In this document: one piece after another, positions 42,997 to 51,925 of the stretch | How positions within the stretch are numbered: the stretch's first letter is position 1 | Layout: each line of letters starts with the position of its first letter | DNA from: Gemmatimonadota bacterium | Lineage (GTDB): Bacteria > Gemmatimonadota > Gemmatimonadetes > Gemmatimonadales > Gemmatimonadaceae | NCBI GenBank assembly: GCA_028287305.1 | Contig: JAQBPX010000038.1 | Location: 613,323-677,322, forward strand | Direction: 5' to 3' | Length of the DNA: 64,000 bases | The notes under the pieces: generated by a model | The model's input: only the letters and a program-made list of their open reading frames with translations | Database searches by the model: none | What the model was told of the DNA's origin: nothing | Program-made: the position numbers and the translations under genes

Positions 42997-44727
42997 CTAC
43001 GTCGCGACGCTCGTTGCGTGAGCTTGGAGTTCGTAGTGAGCCGGAGACATCGCTTCCTCTTCTTCGTCCCTCGCAAATTCGATTGTCCTCTCGAGCAGCA
43101 ACTGGCGATTGAGCCAGGCAGTGCGGGCCTTTGGATCGTCGGCGATGGCGCGCTCGATCGCAATAGACTCGCGATAGTCTCTCGCCCGAGCCAGCATCGT
43201 CCACCGCGTCGACACGCCCAACTTGTCGAGTTCGTCTCGAATGAACGCCAACTCGACCCTGAAGAACTCTTTGCGGAAGTTCACTTTATTCATCTGATGA
43301 AGGGCGAAGTGCCTATGGAGCTGATGCTCGAGCGCAGGCGCGTCGTCCGCGAAGATCAGCGCATGGACATCAAACTCAAACGGCACGCTTGAATCGCCCA
43401 ACTCCCTGATTCGGTCCAGCGGATCCAGTCTACGCGTCAAGCCAATTTTGTAGACATGCTCGCCGAAGGAGCCGAGATTCGAGATAATGTAGACATGGCC
43501 GCGTCGTGTCTGCTGGGCCATGGATAGGGCGCGCTGATTCTTCTCCTCGGCCTCCGTTAGCCTCGCCGCTAGCTCCGCTAGCTGACCCTCGTACTTGGCA
43601 CGCTGCTCATCGGAAGCCTTGGCGAGCTGATTCGTTGCCTTCTCCATGGCCTTCCTGAGAAGCTCCTCCTCCTTCGACGCGTCGCGCATCGCCCGCTCGA
43701 TCTCTCTGCGGGCCTTCTCCTCCTCGCGGATCTGTTCGTTGATCAGCCTCTGTTCTTCCCGCTCCTGGAGCTTGAGTTCGTGCGCGACGACCGCCCACTT
43801 CAACTCTTGCAACCGAAGATCCCGGTAGTCCTCGTTGATTCGTGCAGACCGGAAAGCCCGCCCATTCTCGTTCACGAGGCGGTACGCATCGCGGATCTCT
43901 TGAGCGAGTTGCCCAAAATTGTTGTGCTTCACCCGGGCAAGAATAGAATCGACTTTGCCATTGAACGCGTCTGTAACGAACCGAACGGCAGTTTCCTTCC
44001 GATTCTCCTCAACGTAGTCGCAAGCGGCGGCGCGCCTCGTCGCAACTGCTCGCTTCACTCGGTCCCGAGCAGCCTTCAACTCTTGGCCAACCTCCAGATT
44101 CCCAAAATGTTCCGCAAGATCGTCCAGTAATGATATTCCGGGGACGAGATAGCGATCGCCGTACCCCTCAACCTTGTTGCGGAGCGCCTTAACAGTCTCC
44201 TCCAGTGACCTCGCATCGCGGAGCGCTCGAAGAGCATCCCCGGCGATTTCCTGCGCCTTCAGCTCAGCCGACTCTACGATTGAGGTCGCTCTCGCCGTCG
44301 CTTCCTCCAACCTGGCGAGCGCCGCGGATCGCAACTGCACTACCTCCTCGTCCGACGAGCGTTTCGTTGCGAGCGCTGCCGCCGACGCTCTAGCAACGAG
44401 TTGAGCTGCATCACTCTGGCCACGAACGCGAAGCTCAGTCGCTTCCTGCAATAGCTGGGTGACTAGCTGTCGCGCATCAGCCACCAACTGGGTTGCCTTC
44501 GCATCAGCATCGTCGACCTGTTGCCATCGCGATAGCGAGTCCACCGTTCGTTCGAGGCCGTCAACGAGAATTCTGGCTGCCGCGATTTCAGAGTCGAATT
44601 TGGCCTGAAGCTTCTGTCGCTCGCGCTCCGAGACTAGTGCTTTCGACTCTGCCAGACGGACGCGCAGTGTCAGGCGGTAGACAGTCGCGACGAGGATTAA
44701 TAAAGGGATGATGAGTATCAGATTCAC
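42997..44727 (-). CDS. SNIPE-like DUF4041 / GIY-YIG (T5orf172) membrane nuclease
   Basis: The 576-aa protein has an N-terminal membrane helix (MNLILIIPLLILVATVYRLT) and long coiled coils (about 25-180 and 300-400). A DUF4041 core (about 180-320, YLVPGISLLDDLAEHFGNLE) and a GIY-YIG domain of T5orf172 type (about 408-500) are also present. The GIY-YIG domain reads HVYIISNLGSFGEHVYKIGL then TRRLDPLDRIRELG, with a later KVNFRKEFFRVEL carrying the metal-binding Glu. This order matches SNIPE, a membrane-bound nuclease reported to cleave phage DNA during injection. A role in blocking phage DNA entry is inferred by homology. It neighbours other nuclease genes. Confidence 0.85.
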   Translation of the reverse strand: MNLILIIPLLILVATVYRLTLRVRLAESKALVSERERQKLQAKFDSEIAAARILVDGLERTVDSLSRWQQVDDADAKATQLVADARQLVTQLLQEATELRVRGQSDAAQLVARASAAALATKRSSDEEVVQLRSAALARLEEATARATSIVESAELKAQEIAGDALRALRDARSLEETVKALRNKVEGYGDRYLVPGISLLDDLAEHFGNLEVGQELKAARDRVKRAVATRRAAACDYVEENRKETAVRFVTDAFNGKVDSILARVKHNNFGQLAQEIRDAYRLVNENGRAFRSARINEDYRDLRLQELKWAVVAHELKLQEREEQRLINEQIREEEKARREIERAMRDASKEEELLRKAMEKATNQLAKASDEQRAKYEGQLAELAARLTEAEEKNQRALSMAQQTRRGHVYIISNLGSFGEHVYKIGLTRRLDPLDRIRELGDSSVPFEFDVHALIFADDAPALEHQLHRHFALHQMNKVNFRKEFFRVELAFIRDELDKLGVSTRWTMLARARDYRESIAIERAIADDPKARTAWLNRQLLLERTIEFARDEEEEAMSPAHYELQAHATSVAT

Positions 44728-44881
44728 GGATGCACCTGAGACTAGGAGCGGTTGACATCGGGGTAATTCTGCGTTTCTTGAAACTCAAGTCCCTCATTCC
44801 AAACAGCGGATCAGGCGCTTACACGGACTCCATCGGCGATCCTGTTATGCGATGCGTAGCCCGCCGTGATGCACGGCCCTG

Positions 44882-46492
44882 TCAGTCAAATCCTGCGAAT
44901 GAGACGTCGGAGACCGTCTCGGCCAAAACCCTGGGATCGAGGCTAAATGCGGAGACGATGGCTTGCCAAGTCGTCACGCCGAGGAAGCTGCCTACGATGC
45001 CCTCGCGCTCCTCCGGAGATCGATGCGGCAGACTGCCTTGGATGGCGGCTTCCGAGGTGGTGTCTCTCGCCGCCTCGACCCACATCGGAGGCACTGTGCC
45101 ACGCTCGTCCTTTCCCTCGACAACAAACAGCCCATAGACGGCCCGCTCGCCGCGGATTTCCCAGGCGGCGTCGAGGTGGCGCAGCATCTGGTGCCGACCG
45201 CTCATCCAGGTGGTCGAGGTGGTGGGCCCCGCCTCCGTGCGCTTCCCTTCGATCACCACAAGCGCGTCCGGGGTGACCAGCAGGACGTCAGGGTAAGTCG
45301 GTCCCTCGAGGACATGCCATCCCCTTCCCGCACCAGCGCTGCGCAGGAGTTCCAATGCACGCTCGATGGTAACTGGATCTTTCGCCGCAAGATTTCGCCG
45401 CTCGCGAGCGCTCGCGTCATTTTCTTTGAGCTTGGCGGCACCGGCGTCAAGATTCCGCACCAGCCAGGAGAGCAGAGCGAGAGGTGGCTGGAGTGGCCGC
45501 TCCCTCTGACCATAGTGGCTCGACTGCACTATTAGGTCCTGTGCTCGCCAGATCCGCTCCCTCGGATTCTCAGCTGTCGCGAGGCTGAGCAGGCGGCGCA
45601 ACCATTGGGGGTCCTCATCGGCCCGGTCCTCGAGCGCCGAGAAGACGGGAGCAACGCGCGTCTTCGAAGAGTTATAGCGTCCGCGTGCGAATGTCTCCGT
45701 CTTCCGAGCGCCGGCTGGGAGCCAGATCTGCCCTTCGAGCCGCTGCTGCCTGTCGTTCGCAGGCGGTAGCGACGTAAACTCCATCGCATGCTCCGCCATC
45801 ACGAGCGAGGACACGAGCGCGTCGAACGCATCGTCCGACCGGACGGCGACTTCGATCACCTGTGCCGGCAGTTTGGTGTATTTGTGCTCAAGGTAGCGTC
45901 GCCGCTCGTCCGCATTCCCCTTCACCACTGCGCCGGTCAGGGCTCGGGGATAGATCTCGACAACCATGGGGAGGCGCGGCACGTCAAATGGCCAGACTGC
46001 GAAGCCAGCCGCCCGGAGCTGCTTGAGGATCGGCATACCCCGAATAGAACCAGTGCCGACGGCGCCGGCCCCTCCGATTTGAAAAACGGACTTGGGGCGA
46101 ATCCCGCCGGTGGCCGGAACCTCGCGCTCAGTCTGGCGAAGGTGCTCCTGGAGGTTTGGTCGTCCGCGCCCCGGACGTCCCCAAAAAGGGGGAGCGCACT
46201 TTGCCAGCCACTGCTCCCCCTCTCGCCCGACGATCTCCCACAAGGCTGGCGCGTCGTCCAGTTGTCGATCCGTGAGGAACCAGGCGGGAACTGAGAAGGC
46301 GAAGTCAAGGCCTACCACCAGCTCCGGGTCACGGTGGGCCTCCTGGATGAGATGCTCAACGATAGCAGTCCGGTCCCGCCCTCCTTCCAACCGGACGACT
46401 CGCCCGCGGTCGGAGGTCTCAGCCAGCCAGATCCTCTGCTCTGCGCCGTCGAGAGCTCCCGACCAGTCGATGGCGACAATACGTGGTGTCAT
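44882..46492 (-). CDS. DUF429 (RNase H-like) domain fused to a PD-(D/E)XK nuclease
   Basis: The 536-aa protein's N-terminal half (about 1-240) has the DUF429 pattern of an RNase H-like fold: IVAIDWSGALDG, VVGLDFAFSVPAW and DDAFDALVSSLVMAEHAM supply the acidic residues. The C-terminal part (about 380-500) reads YPDVLLVTPDALVVIEGKRT, that is PD...D/ExK near residue 414, a PD-(D/E)XK nuclease core, followed by HQMLRHLDAAWEI. The combination of two nuclease-type folds in one chain is unusual. It probably acts on foreign nucleic acid (inference from context). The genes around it are also nucleases. Confidence 0.75.
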   Translation of the reverse strand: MTPRIVAIDWSGALDGAEQRIWLAETSDRGRVVRLEGGRDRTAIVEHLIQEAHRDPELVVGLDFAFSVPAWFLTDRQLDDAPALWEIVGREGEQWLAKCAPPFWGRPGRGRPNLQEHLRQTEREVPATGGIRPKSVFQIGGAGAVGTGSIRGMPILKQLRAAGFAVWPFDVPRLPMVVEIYPRALTGAVVKGNADERRRYLEHKYTKLPAQVIEVAVRSDDAFDALVSSLVMAEHAMEFTSLPPANDRQQRLEGQIWLPAGARKTETFARGRYNSSKTRVAPVFSALEDRADEDPQWLRRLLSLATAENPRERIWRAQDLIVQSSHYGQRERPLQPPLALLSWLVRNLDAGAAKLKENDASARERRNLAAKDPVTIERALELLRSAGAGRGWHVLEGPTYPDVLLVTPDALVVIEGKRTEAGPTTSTTWMSGRHQMLRHLDAAWEIRGERAVYGLFVVEGKDERGTVPPMWVEAARDTTSEAAIQGSLPHRSPEEREGIVGSFLGVTTWQAIVSAFSLDPRVLAETVSDVSFAGFD

Positions 46493-46590
46493 GTCGCCAA
46501 GCTACCACAGCCCACTGACCGTCGATAGCGGTACCATTATCCCTCCGGAGCCGCTGCAATTCTTGGGCGACTGTGGCCACTAGCCACTCG

Positions 46591-47028
46591 TCAAACGGCT
46601 GCCTGGCGAAGCAGATCCCAGTTCTGCGCGTGCGCGGTCCACAGGTCACGGACTGTCTTGCGTTGGATAAATCGTGCGGTGCCGGTCTTCGAGTGGCGGA
46701 TTAATTGCACGACGTCTTCATGCTTGAAGATCCAAATTCGAGGCGCCTTGTCCGGCTCCTCGAACGCGGCCTCGTAGGACACAAGTACGACGTAGTGATG
46801 TTTGCGCGGTGTCAGCCCGAGGTTTCCGACCAACCAATCATCTTTGCCGGCGACTGCTTTCACTTCGATCGTGAAGGCTCGACCGGGTCCACATGCGACC
46901 ACGATGTCCACGCCCTTTTTGTTGCCGAGAGTCAGATTCGCGTCGAGGCCTAGGCGGTAGAGCGCGGAGAGGACATAGAACTCGGATGCGAGATTGGTCG
47001 CGTAGCCACGCTGATTCGCTGGGGGCAT
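46591..47028 (-). CDS. Small PD-(D/E)XK nuclease-like protein
   Basis: The product is 145 aa from ATG 47028. NLASEFYVLSALYRLGLDAN, NKKGVDIVVAC and FTIEVKAVAGKDDW provide the Glu, Asp and Glu-x-Lys of a compact PD-(D/E)XK fold, as in Vsr/archaeal Holliday-type and small type II-like endonucleases. A C-terminal segment RFIQRKTVRDLWTAHAQNWD follows. All core residues are present, so it is likely catalytic. It lies 98 bp upstream of the DUF429 fusion on the same strand. Exact family not recognised. Confidence 0.7.
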   Translation of the reverse strand: MPPANQRGYATNLASEFYVLSALYRLGLDANLTLGNKKGVDIVVACGPGRAFTIEVKAVAGKDDWLVGNLGLTPRKHHYVVLVSYEAAFEEPDKAPRIWIFKHEDVVQLIRHSKTGTARFIQRKTVRDLWTAHAQNWDLLRQAAV

Positions 47029-47165
47029 TGGTGTCTCCCTTGATCGAAAGAATCGAGGTGGCGTGATGGCCGACTTCGGGATGGTGTGCCTACGGTGCCA
47101 GTGATTGGAAGCGACCACCCGGCACCGGGCTTGGACTCAGGTCACCACGTGAACGGTGAGAAGCG

Positions 47166-47582
47166 CTATTTCGGGCTCACGACCACCGTCAAGCCGCACT
47201 CCTCCGCCGCGGATATGAAAGATGGCTTCGCAGTCTGCGAGAAGATCACGATCGAGCGAAGTTCCGCTCCCGCGCGCCGCGCAAACACTCCGTACATCAA
47301 GGCCTGCCCGACCAACTCGGGCGTGAGCCGCAGTTTCGCCTCGCACAGAACGACGGAACATCCCGCAAGAGGAAATTTGGAAGGGGCAGAAGCTCCCGCG
47401 TACTCGACGCCGGTCTCGTCCGCATCCGGAAACCATACCGCGTCCACGTAGCAATCTCCGAGGTAGTACTCCCAGACGAGGCGACCCCGCGCCTCGTGCA
47501 CCTCGTGCCACCACCGGCGAATGAGCGCCTGTTCACGGGGGTGGCCGTTGGAAATGGCCGGCCGTTCGAAGGCTGACGTCAT
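47166..47582 (-). CDS. Hypothetical protein with PD-(D/E)XK-like core
   Basis: The 138-aa protein contains YLGDCYVDAVWFPDAD and SVVLCEAKLRLTPELVGQAL, which give the Asp and the Glu-x-Lys of a PD-(D/E)XK fold with a following Gln helix (ELVGQALMYGVFARRAG). It is the last gene of a packed group starting at 50357, 15 bp after the frameshifted Mrr-like gene. It may be a nuclease subunit or a nuclease-like binding protein. Not assignable to a named family by eye. Confidence 0.65.
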   Translation of the reverse strand: MTSAFERPAISNGHPREQALIRRWWHEVHEARGRLVWEYYLGDCYVDAVWFPDADETGVEYAGASAPSKFPLAGCSVVLCEAKLRLTPELVGQALMYGVFARRAGAELRSIVIFSQTAKPSFISAAEECGLTVVVSPK

Positions 47583-47597
47583 GAGCTAACCGTGATC

Positions 47598-48630
47598 TCA
47601 GTCCTCGAGCAAATCCGCACTCGCAATCCAGACCCTCTCAAGTGGAAGCTGCGTGCGAAGCTCCTCATCGAGCTTGTCGTACGATTCGAGAAGCTGATCC
47701 ACGAGATCCTTCCGATTCCAGAATCGCACGTTGAACCACTCTGTGGCGCGGTCCTTCTCCACCGTCGACTTGAAGCCGCCCCACGAGACCAGGAGCCCCT
47801 GCTCTGCTTTGACGCGCGCCATGGTTCCACGGAGCTGACTGAGAACCATGGATCCACTGGATTGTCCCAGGCCTTGACCCGCACGCAGATGCGTGGGCTA
47901 CCGAAACCGAGTGGCCCGGGCGCAGCAAGGATGTCGACACCGCCGTCTGGACCGTCTGGGCTCACGAAGGTGTGAAATCCCTGTGAGGCAAGGATGCCCG
48001 CGACCAGGCGCTCCATCTTCTTGCCCTTGAAACGTGCAAGAATGAGCTTCTCGATTCCGTCTCGCGCCAGTTCTCGCAGGTTGGATGGCGCTTCGAGTGA
48101 GGGGCGACGCCGGCTGCGCTCTCCATCGTCGGGCTCGGAACGGGCCCGCCGAGCTTGAGGAACTTCCTAATGCGTGATTCCGCGTCGTTCTTGGCGATGG
48201 AGCAGATGGTCACTGCCGCCGAGAGGGAGGCCTTGATGTCCTCATCCAGGGCAGTCCTCGGGCGTGGCTCTCCAATCCACTCCACTCTGCGGCTGTGCCG
48301 GTAAGGTATGGGCGCAGATGGATCGAACTCGTAATCCCCGACAATCTTTGCGAATAGGATGGTGGACGACGCGGGCAGTGGGCTCGCTGTGAGGTCACCG
48401 AGCTTCATCGTGTGGATAAAACGATCGATCTGGAACGCCCACGCGGCATTCTGCTGCTGTGAACGATCGGGAAAGACCTTGTTCAGGAGCGACATGACGC
48501 CTCCCTGGTCCTTCGTCTTCAGAAGGCTCTTCTCCTGAAGCTCGTCCCACGTCAGGTAAATTCGGTCGTTCTCCCGAAAATGACGCTCGTGCTCGCCCGA
48601 TCGGCCTACTCGTACCATCCAGAGCGCCAT
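47598..48630 (-). pseudogene. Mrr-like restriction endonuclease gene with two frameshifts
   Basis: The reading starts at ATG 48630: MALWMVRVGRSGEHERHFRE, NDRIYLTWDELQ, the N-terminal half typical of Mrr-type restriction proteins. At the G4 run 48101-48104 the frame shifts to one reading ELARDGIEKLILARFKGKKM, ERLVAGILASQGFHTF, GVDILAAPGPLGFG and ICVRVKAWDN (the Mrr-type D...xVK nuclease core). Near 47850 it shifts again to VKAEQGLLVSWGGFKSTVEK, then DLVDQLLESYDKLDEELR. Each break needs a single base. Either the gene is decayed or the assembly carries two indel errors; in the intact form it would be a modification-dependent endonuclease. Confidence 0.8.
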
Positions 48631-48641
48631 TGCAGTCCTCG

Positions 48642-49340
48642 TCAGGTATTGCTCCGGTAACTAGTGGTGAATTCCACCGCGTGTTCGAACGTATCCAGCC
48701 AGTCTGACACTGGAGCATCGAGAACATGCTTCAAGTTCCAGAGACCACTGCCCCTGATCAGCGGGTTGGTGCTGTGAAGCCCCAACCAGCCTGTTGAGGG
48801 CGAATGTTGCGGTTTGAGTTGAGCAGAAAGCAAGGCGATGGCGTTGCGCTCGATCGTGGCGCGAAGACTCGCCTTCGACGGAGCATCGGGTACCGCCACC
48901 CACAGCACCCCCATCTGGCCGATGTGAGTTGAAACTCGGATCTCCATTTCCCTCTCCTCCGCGCGCGCGTTCGCGGACGCGGATCTGGAAGAGCCCCAAG
49001 TGGGAAAGGTCTTGGCATCACGGGCGAGCAGGGCTGAGCCCACGTGCGACCGGAAGATCGATCCCCGGTGATTCCCGGATAGCGAGGTGGTACCGCGGTG
49101 AGCGCGAAGCCGCCCCCAAAGGGAGGACCTGGAGCCCTCGCTGATAGCGTGAGTTCCTACGCGAACCACCCGAGGCGGGTCGGCTGGGTGGGAGCCCACT
49201 GTCTCTCCCGGCTCGAGGAAGAAATACACGCCGCGCTCCGGCCATCCCCTACCGCTGTACTCCGCCAGGATCCGGCCCTGCCCCGGCGTCGATCGCAGAG
49301 CCTCCACGAGCGCGTAAAATCGCGCGAGATCAGAAGGCAT
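48642..49340 (-). CDS. GIY-YIG-like protein
   Basis: The 232-aa protein has, near residues 35-105, RGVYFFLEPGETVGS, RVVRVGTHAISEGSRSSLWG and RLRAHRGT...GNHRGSIFRS, a pattern like the GIY (GVY) and YIG (RVG) strands plus the Arg helix of GIY-YIG nucleases. The rest (about 125-232) is a helical tail with ERNAIALLS and WLGLHSTNPLIRGSGLWNLK. It overlaps the DUF6884 gene at its start (49330-49340) and lies 12 bp from the Mrr-like gene, so it belongs to the same transcript. Nuclease activity is inferred, not certain. Confidence 0.65.
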   Translation of the reverse strand: MPSDLARFYALVEALRSTPGQGRILAEYSGRGWPERGVYFFLEPGETVGSHPADPPRVVRVGTHAISEGSRSSLWGRLRAHRGTTSLSGNHRGSIFRSHVGSALLARDAKTFPTWGSSRSASANARAEEREMEIRVSTHIGQMGVLWVAVPDAPSKASLRATIERNAIALLSAQLKPQHSPSTGWLGLHSTNPLIRGSGLWNLKHVLDAPVSDWLDTFEHAVEFTTSYRSNT

Positions 49341-49779
49341 TCGATCTCTTGAGTTGCACGAGCGCGTGCAGTTGCTCGCCCAATCTCAACCCTTTCAGCG
49401 GCACACAGACTCTGCAGTTCCGTTCAGCGAAAAACTGCATCAAGTCGCGCCGGTACAAGACCCCAGCGAAGAGCATTAACTCGGCCCCCTCGGGAGTCAC
49501 ATAGGCGAGCTGAGTAGTGACGCGGGCAGCCCACGCGCGTTGCTCTCCTCGGGTCATCCACAGCAGCGTTTCGTCGTAGGGATGTATTACAGAGTCAGGA
49601 CAGAGCAGACCGTGTTTGGCGGAGAGAATAAACCATGCGCTGGGCGCCCAGCGTGTCGCGAGTTCCCGGGAGCGGCGGAAGAGGGTAGATGTGTATAGCT
49701 CGGCGACAGCCGCTGGAGTTGCGACCTTCTGCTTCGCACAGGCGACGAACGCGAGTCGAGGAGGAGGGGAAGAAATCAT
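49330..49779 (-). CDS. DUF6884 domain protein
   Basis: The 149-aa protein has the family pattern: RLAFVACAKQKVATPAAVAE (a C-x-K-x-K-type loop), RSRELATRWAPSAWFILSAK, HGLLCPDSVIHPYDETLL and LMLFAGVLYRRDL. The fold resembles the nucleotide- or sugar-binding Rossmann-like proteins near the queuosine/DpdA group and is common in defence islands. Its biochemical role is unknown. It overlaps its upstream HEPN gene by four bases (ATGA) and the downstream GIY-YIG-like gene by 11. Confidence 0.8.
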   Translation of the reverse strand: MISSPPPRLAFVACAKQKVATPAAVAELYTSTLFRRSRELATRWAPSAWFILSAKHGLLCPDSVIHPYDETLLWMTRGEQRAWAARVTTQLAYVTPEGAELMLFAGVLYRRDLMQFFAERNCRVCVPLKGLRLGEQLHALVQLKRSNAF

Positions 49780-50357
49780 TCCTCAATCCAGCCTTTCCTG
49801 AGGCCGTCCCTCAGGAGCGCGGTCGCGTACTCCTCGGACGACAGGTTTGATCGATTCCCGCGTCGGATCACCTCTCCTGCGTTCTCAGCGCGCACGTAGG
49901 CGTCGAGAATTCGTGATTCGTTACCGCCGTGCGTGCGGTAGAGTTCACGCATCTTGTCTCGCTGCGAAGTCACTTTGGCTCGTCGCGGGGCCACCGCCAC
50001 ACCGCGGCGACGATGGCCCGGCTGTGAGGACTCCGGAGTGGGGGCGCCAATAGCAATCGCAAGCTGCCGGGCCGTATCGACCGCGCGGTCCGCCTCAGAG
50101 CCGGAGAAAGTCTCCTCGTGCGCCCAACGGTTTCGCACGTCGCGCAGCTCGTGTAAATAGCTTCGCGCGACTGCGGGAAGCACTCCCGCAAACACGTCGT
50201 TCCACTGATCGAGAACGAGTTTCAACAAACCCTGAATGTCATCTGCCGAAGAACCTTTCCGGGCACTGCTCGGTAGCCGTTGCAGAACAAAGGCCCGTAG
50301 GAAGGGCTTCAGATTGTCGAGCGCCGCGCGGACTCGTTGCCGCTCCACCGTTTCCAT
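49776..50357 (-). CDS. HEPN-domain protein (Swt1-like)
   Basis: The 193-aa protein has an N-terminal HEPN-type helical domain (about 1-110) containing YLHELRDVRNRWAHEETFSG with the R-x4-H ribonuclease motif (RNRWAH). This is the Swt1-like HEPN group often found in defence genes. The C-terminus (about 125-193) is a basic helical segment, KVTSQRDKMRELYRTHGGNE followed by EYATALLRDGLRKGWIEE. It is likely an RNA-cleaving or nucleic-acid-binding subunit. It heads a tightly packed set: HEPN, DUF6884, GIY-YIG-like, Mrr-like and PD-(D/E)XK. Confidence 0.75.
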   Translation of the reverse strand: METVERQRVRAALDNLKPFLRAFVLQRLPSSARKGSSADDIQGLLKLVLDQWNDVFAGVLPAVARSYLHELRDVRNRWAHEETFSGSEADRAVDTARQLAIAIGAPTPESSQPGHRRRGVAVAPRRAKVTSQRDKMRELYRTHGGNESRILDAYVRAENAGEVIRRGNRSNLSSEEYATALLRDGLRKGWIEE

Positions 50358-50441
50358 AGGGCGGGTTCCTATCGAGTCGGAGGAGTCACGGGCAGTCGCA
50401 AATGCCCCGTCCTGACGAACGGCGGGATCTTGCGAGGCTCC

Positions 50442-51593
50442 TCAAGCGGCCTGCTCCGACTTGCCCGAGATCATATCGACGGTCACACCAGAGTCCGAGC
50501 TCGAGAAGAACTTGTCGATCTCGTCGATGGTCTCATAAGCGAGGAATCGCACCTTCTTGTCGAGCTCTAGCCTCCTGAACGTCGGGCGACGTAGCTGCTC
50601 GCGCAGGCGGCCTTTCTTCTCCCGGGGCGCCACAATGAACATCGGGTACAGCGTGTTCGGCGCGATGATATTCAGGTCCGCAAACCGCAAGAGGCCCGAG
50701 TAGATCGACGTGCTGTTCTCGATCTCGTACGCGGCGCCGATGCGGAACTCTTGCTTCCACACCACATCGATGTTCTCGATGTACGAATGCGGGAGATCGA
50801 TGCCAGCGGAGAATTCCTCGTCGAATGACTCGAACTGGTACGCCTTTCGGAGCCTTTCCTGGTCTCCGATCGGTACCCAGACTCTCTCCCCGGCTTTGAG
50901 TCCGAGGCGCGCAAGCATCCACTGCATTCGAACGTGCTCGGAAATCGCCGGCGCGCGGAGGGCGGCGTCCAGCTCCTCACGGCTGACCTCGACGAGCTCG
51001 GGAGGTGCCGAGTCCCCGGGAAGGATGAGGTCCGTCACCTTCTGCGAGACGGGCTGCCCCTTCTGGATCCTCTCGAGGATCGAGTAGAGGTCGTCGTACT
51101 GCTCGTAGAATGCCTCCATTCGCGCGGGCGCTACCGAGGTGAAGCCTCGAAGTTGGTAGTTGGATTCGTATCCGAAGAGCGAGCAGAACTCGGCGAAGGG
51201 AACGTCGAGTTCGCGCGGGTTGGCGAGGAAGTAGATGAGTTCCCAGCTCGAATCGCCATCGCCGCGCAGTGGCTGCCAAAGCTCCCGCGAGAGACCCTTG
51301 CTCTCGACCTTCGCCGCGACCTTCGCGATTAGCTTGATCGTCTTTCCTTCAATAATGAGAAGGTCATCACCCTGCGACATCCGCTCGAACTGCCTGCGAT
51401 TTCCGGGGCCGCCAGCCGATCCCCATACCGCCATCGGCGCTGCGCCAAATATCGAGATGAGGCGCGCCCTGAGGTTCGCTGGCACATGTGGGGTGATGCG
51501 ACTGAGCGGTACCCTCTGCTTGATCGTGTCCTGATAGTGAACCATGGCCTCGGCGTTTCCGGGCGGCATGTATAGAAGGAACGCGTTGGGCAT
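50442..51593 (-). CDS. EVE-like N-terminus plus PD-(D/E)XK-like nuclease
   Basis: The product is 383 aa from ATG 51593; a longer frame to 51803 lacks coding character. The N-terminal region reads NAFLLYMPPGNAEAMVHYQD, MSQGDDLLIIEGKTIKLIAK and WELIYFLANPRELDVP, an EVE/YTH-like arrangement that in other proteins reads modified bases. The C-terminal half has RVWVPIGDQERL, NIDVVWKQEFRIGAAYEIEN and STSIYSGLLRFADLN, a PD-(D/E)XK-like core (Asp then Glu-x-Glu) common in restriction-like proteins. It may be a modification-dependent nuclease (inference). It is located between the type III restriction genes and the HEPN operon. Confidence 0.65.
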   Translation of the reverse strand: MPNAFLLYMPPGNAEAMVHYQDTIKQRVPLSRITPHVPANLRARLISIFGAAPMAVWGSAGGPGNRRQFERMSQGDDLLIIEGKTIKLIAKVAAKVESKGLSRELWQPLRGDGDSSWELIYFLANPRELDVPFAEFCSLFGYESNYQLRGFTSVAPARMEAFYEQYDDLYSILERIQKGQPVSQKVTDLILPGDSAPPELVEVSREELDAALRAPAISEHVRMQWMLARLGLKAGERVWVPIGDQERLRKAYQFESFDEEFSAGIDLPHSYIENIDVVWKQEFRIGAAYEIENSTSIYSGLLRFADLNIIAPNTLYPMFIVAPREKKGRLREQLRRPTFRRLELDKKVRFLAYETIDEIDKFFSSSDSGVTVDMISGKSEQAA

Positions 51594-51925
51594 GGGCCAA
51601 ATATGCTGCGTCTTCGCGGGTTCGCTACCATTGCCCTTTTTCCTTCTGGACGTGTCAGACGGGCGACGACTGCTGAGGGATTCCTCTTGCATCCACGCGA
51701 AAGCGGCGCCATTCGAGGCCACCATTTGCCCGTGACTGCGAAGGCCCTCAATGCCATCGTGCAGAACGCCTTTCACAAGGCTCGATATCCGGGGGCTGGT
51801 CATGAGTGCGAGCGCGATTGCCCGAATGGTAATTCCTGCACCGACGGCTTCATCACGCGAATCGTTCTCATGACGCCCTAACGCCAGCTGCGCACAGCGG
51901 GCCGGTGTGCCGGACGGACGTCAGC
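51594..51925. other. Intergenic gap between the EVE-like gene and res
   Basis: I see no supportable gene in either strand. CCTAACGCC at about 51883-51891 and nearby GC-rich sequence recall half of an attC site, but the complementary GTTRRRY end is missing. The promoter of the EVE-like gene should lie here but is not obvious. Confidence 0.4.

Noticed and set aside
47598..48630. Programmed frameshifting in the Mrr-like gene
   Set aside because: The sites lack a slippery heptamer with a downstream structure, and two separate shifts would be required; decay or sequencing error is simpler.
51603..51881. 92-aa gene on the plus strand upstream of the EVE-like gene
   Set aside because: No recognisable motif or ribosome-binding site; it lies opposite the probable promoter region of the minus-strand gene.
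51883..51925. Further attC site between the EVE-like gene and res
   Set aside because: Only a CCTAACGCC-like left end is visible. The right GTTRRRY end and the shared interior sequence of the other sites are missing.
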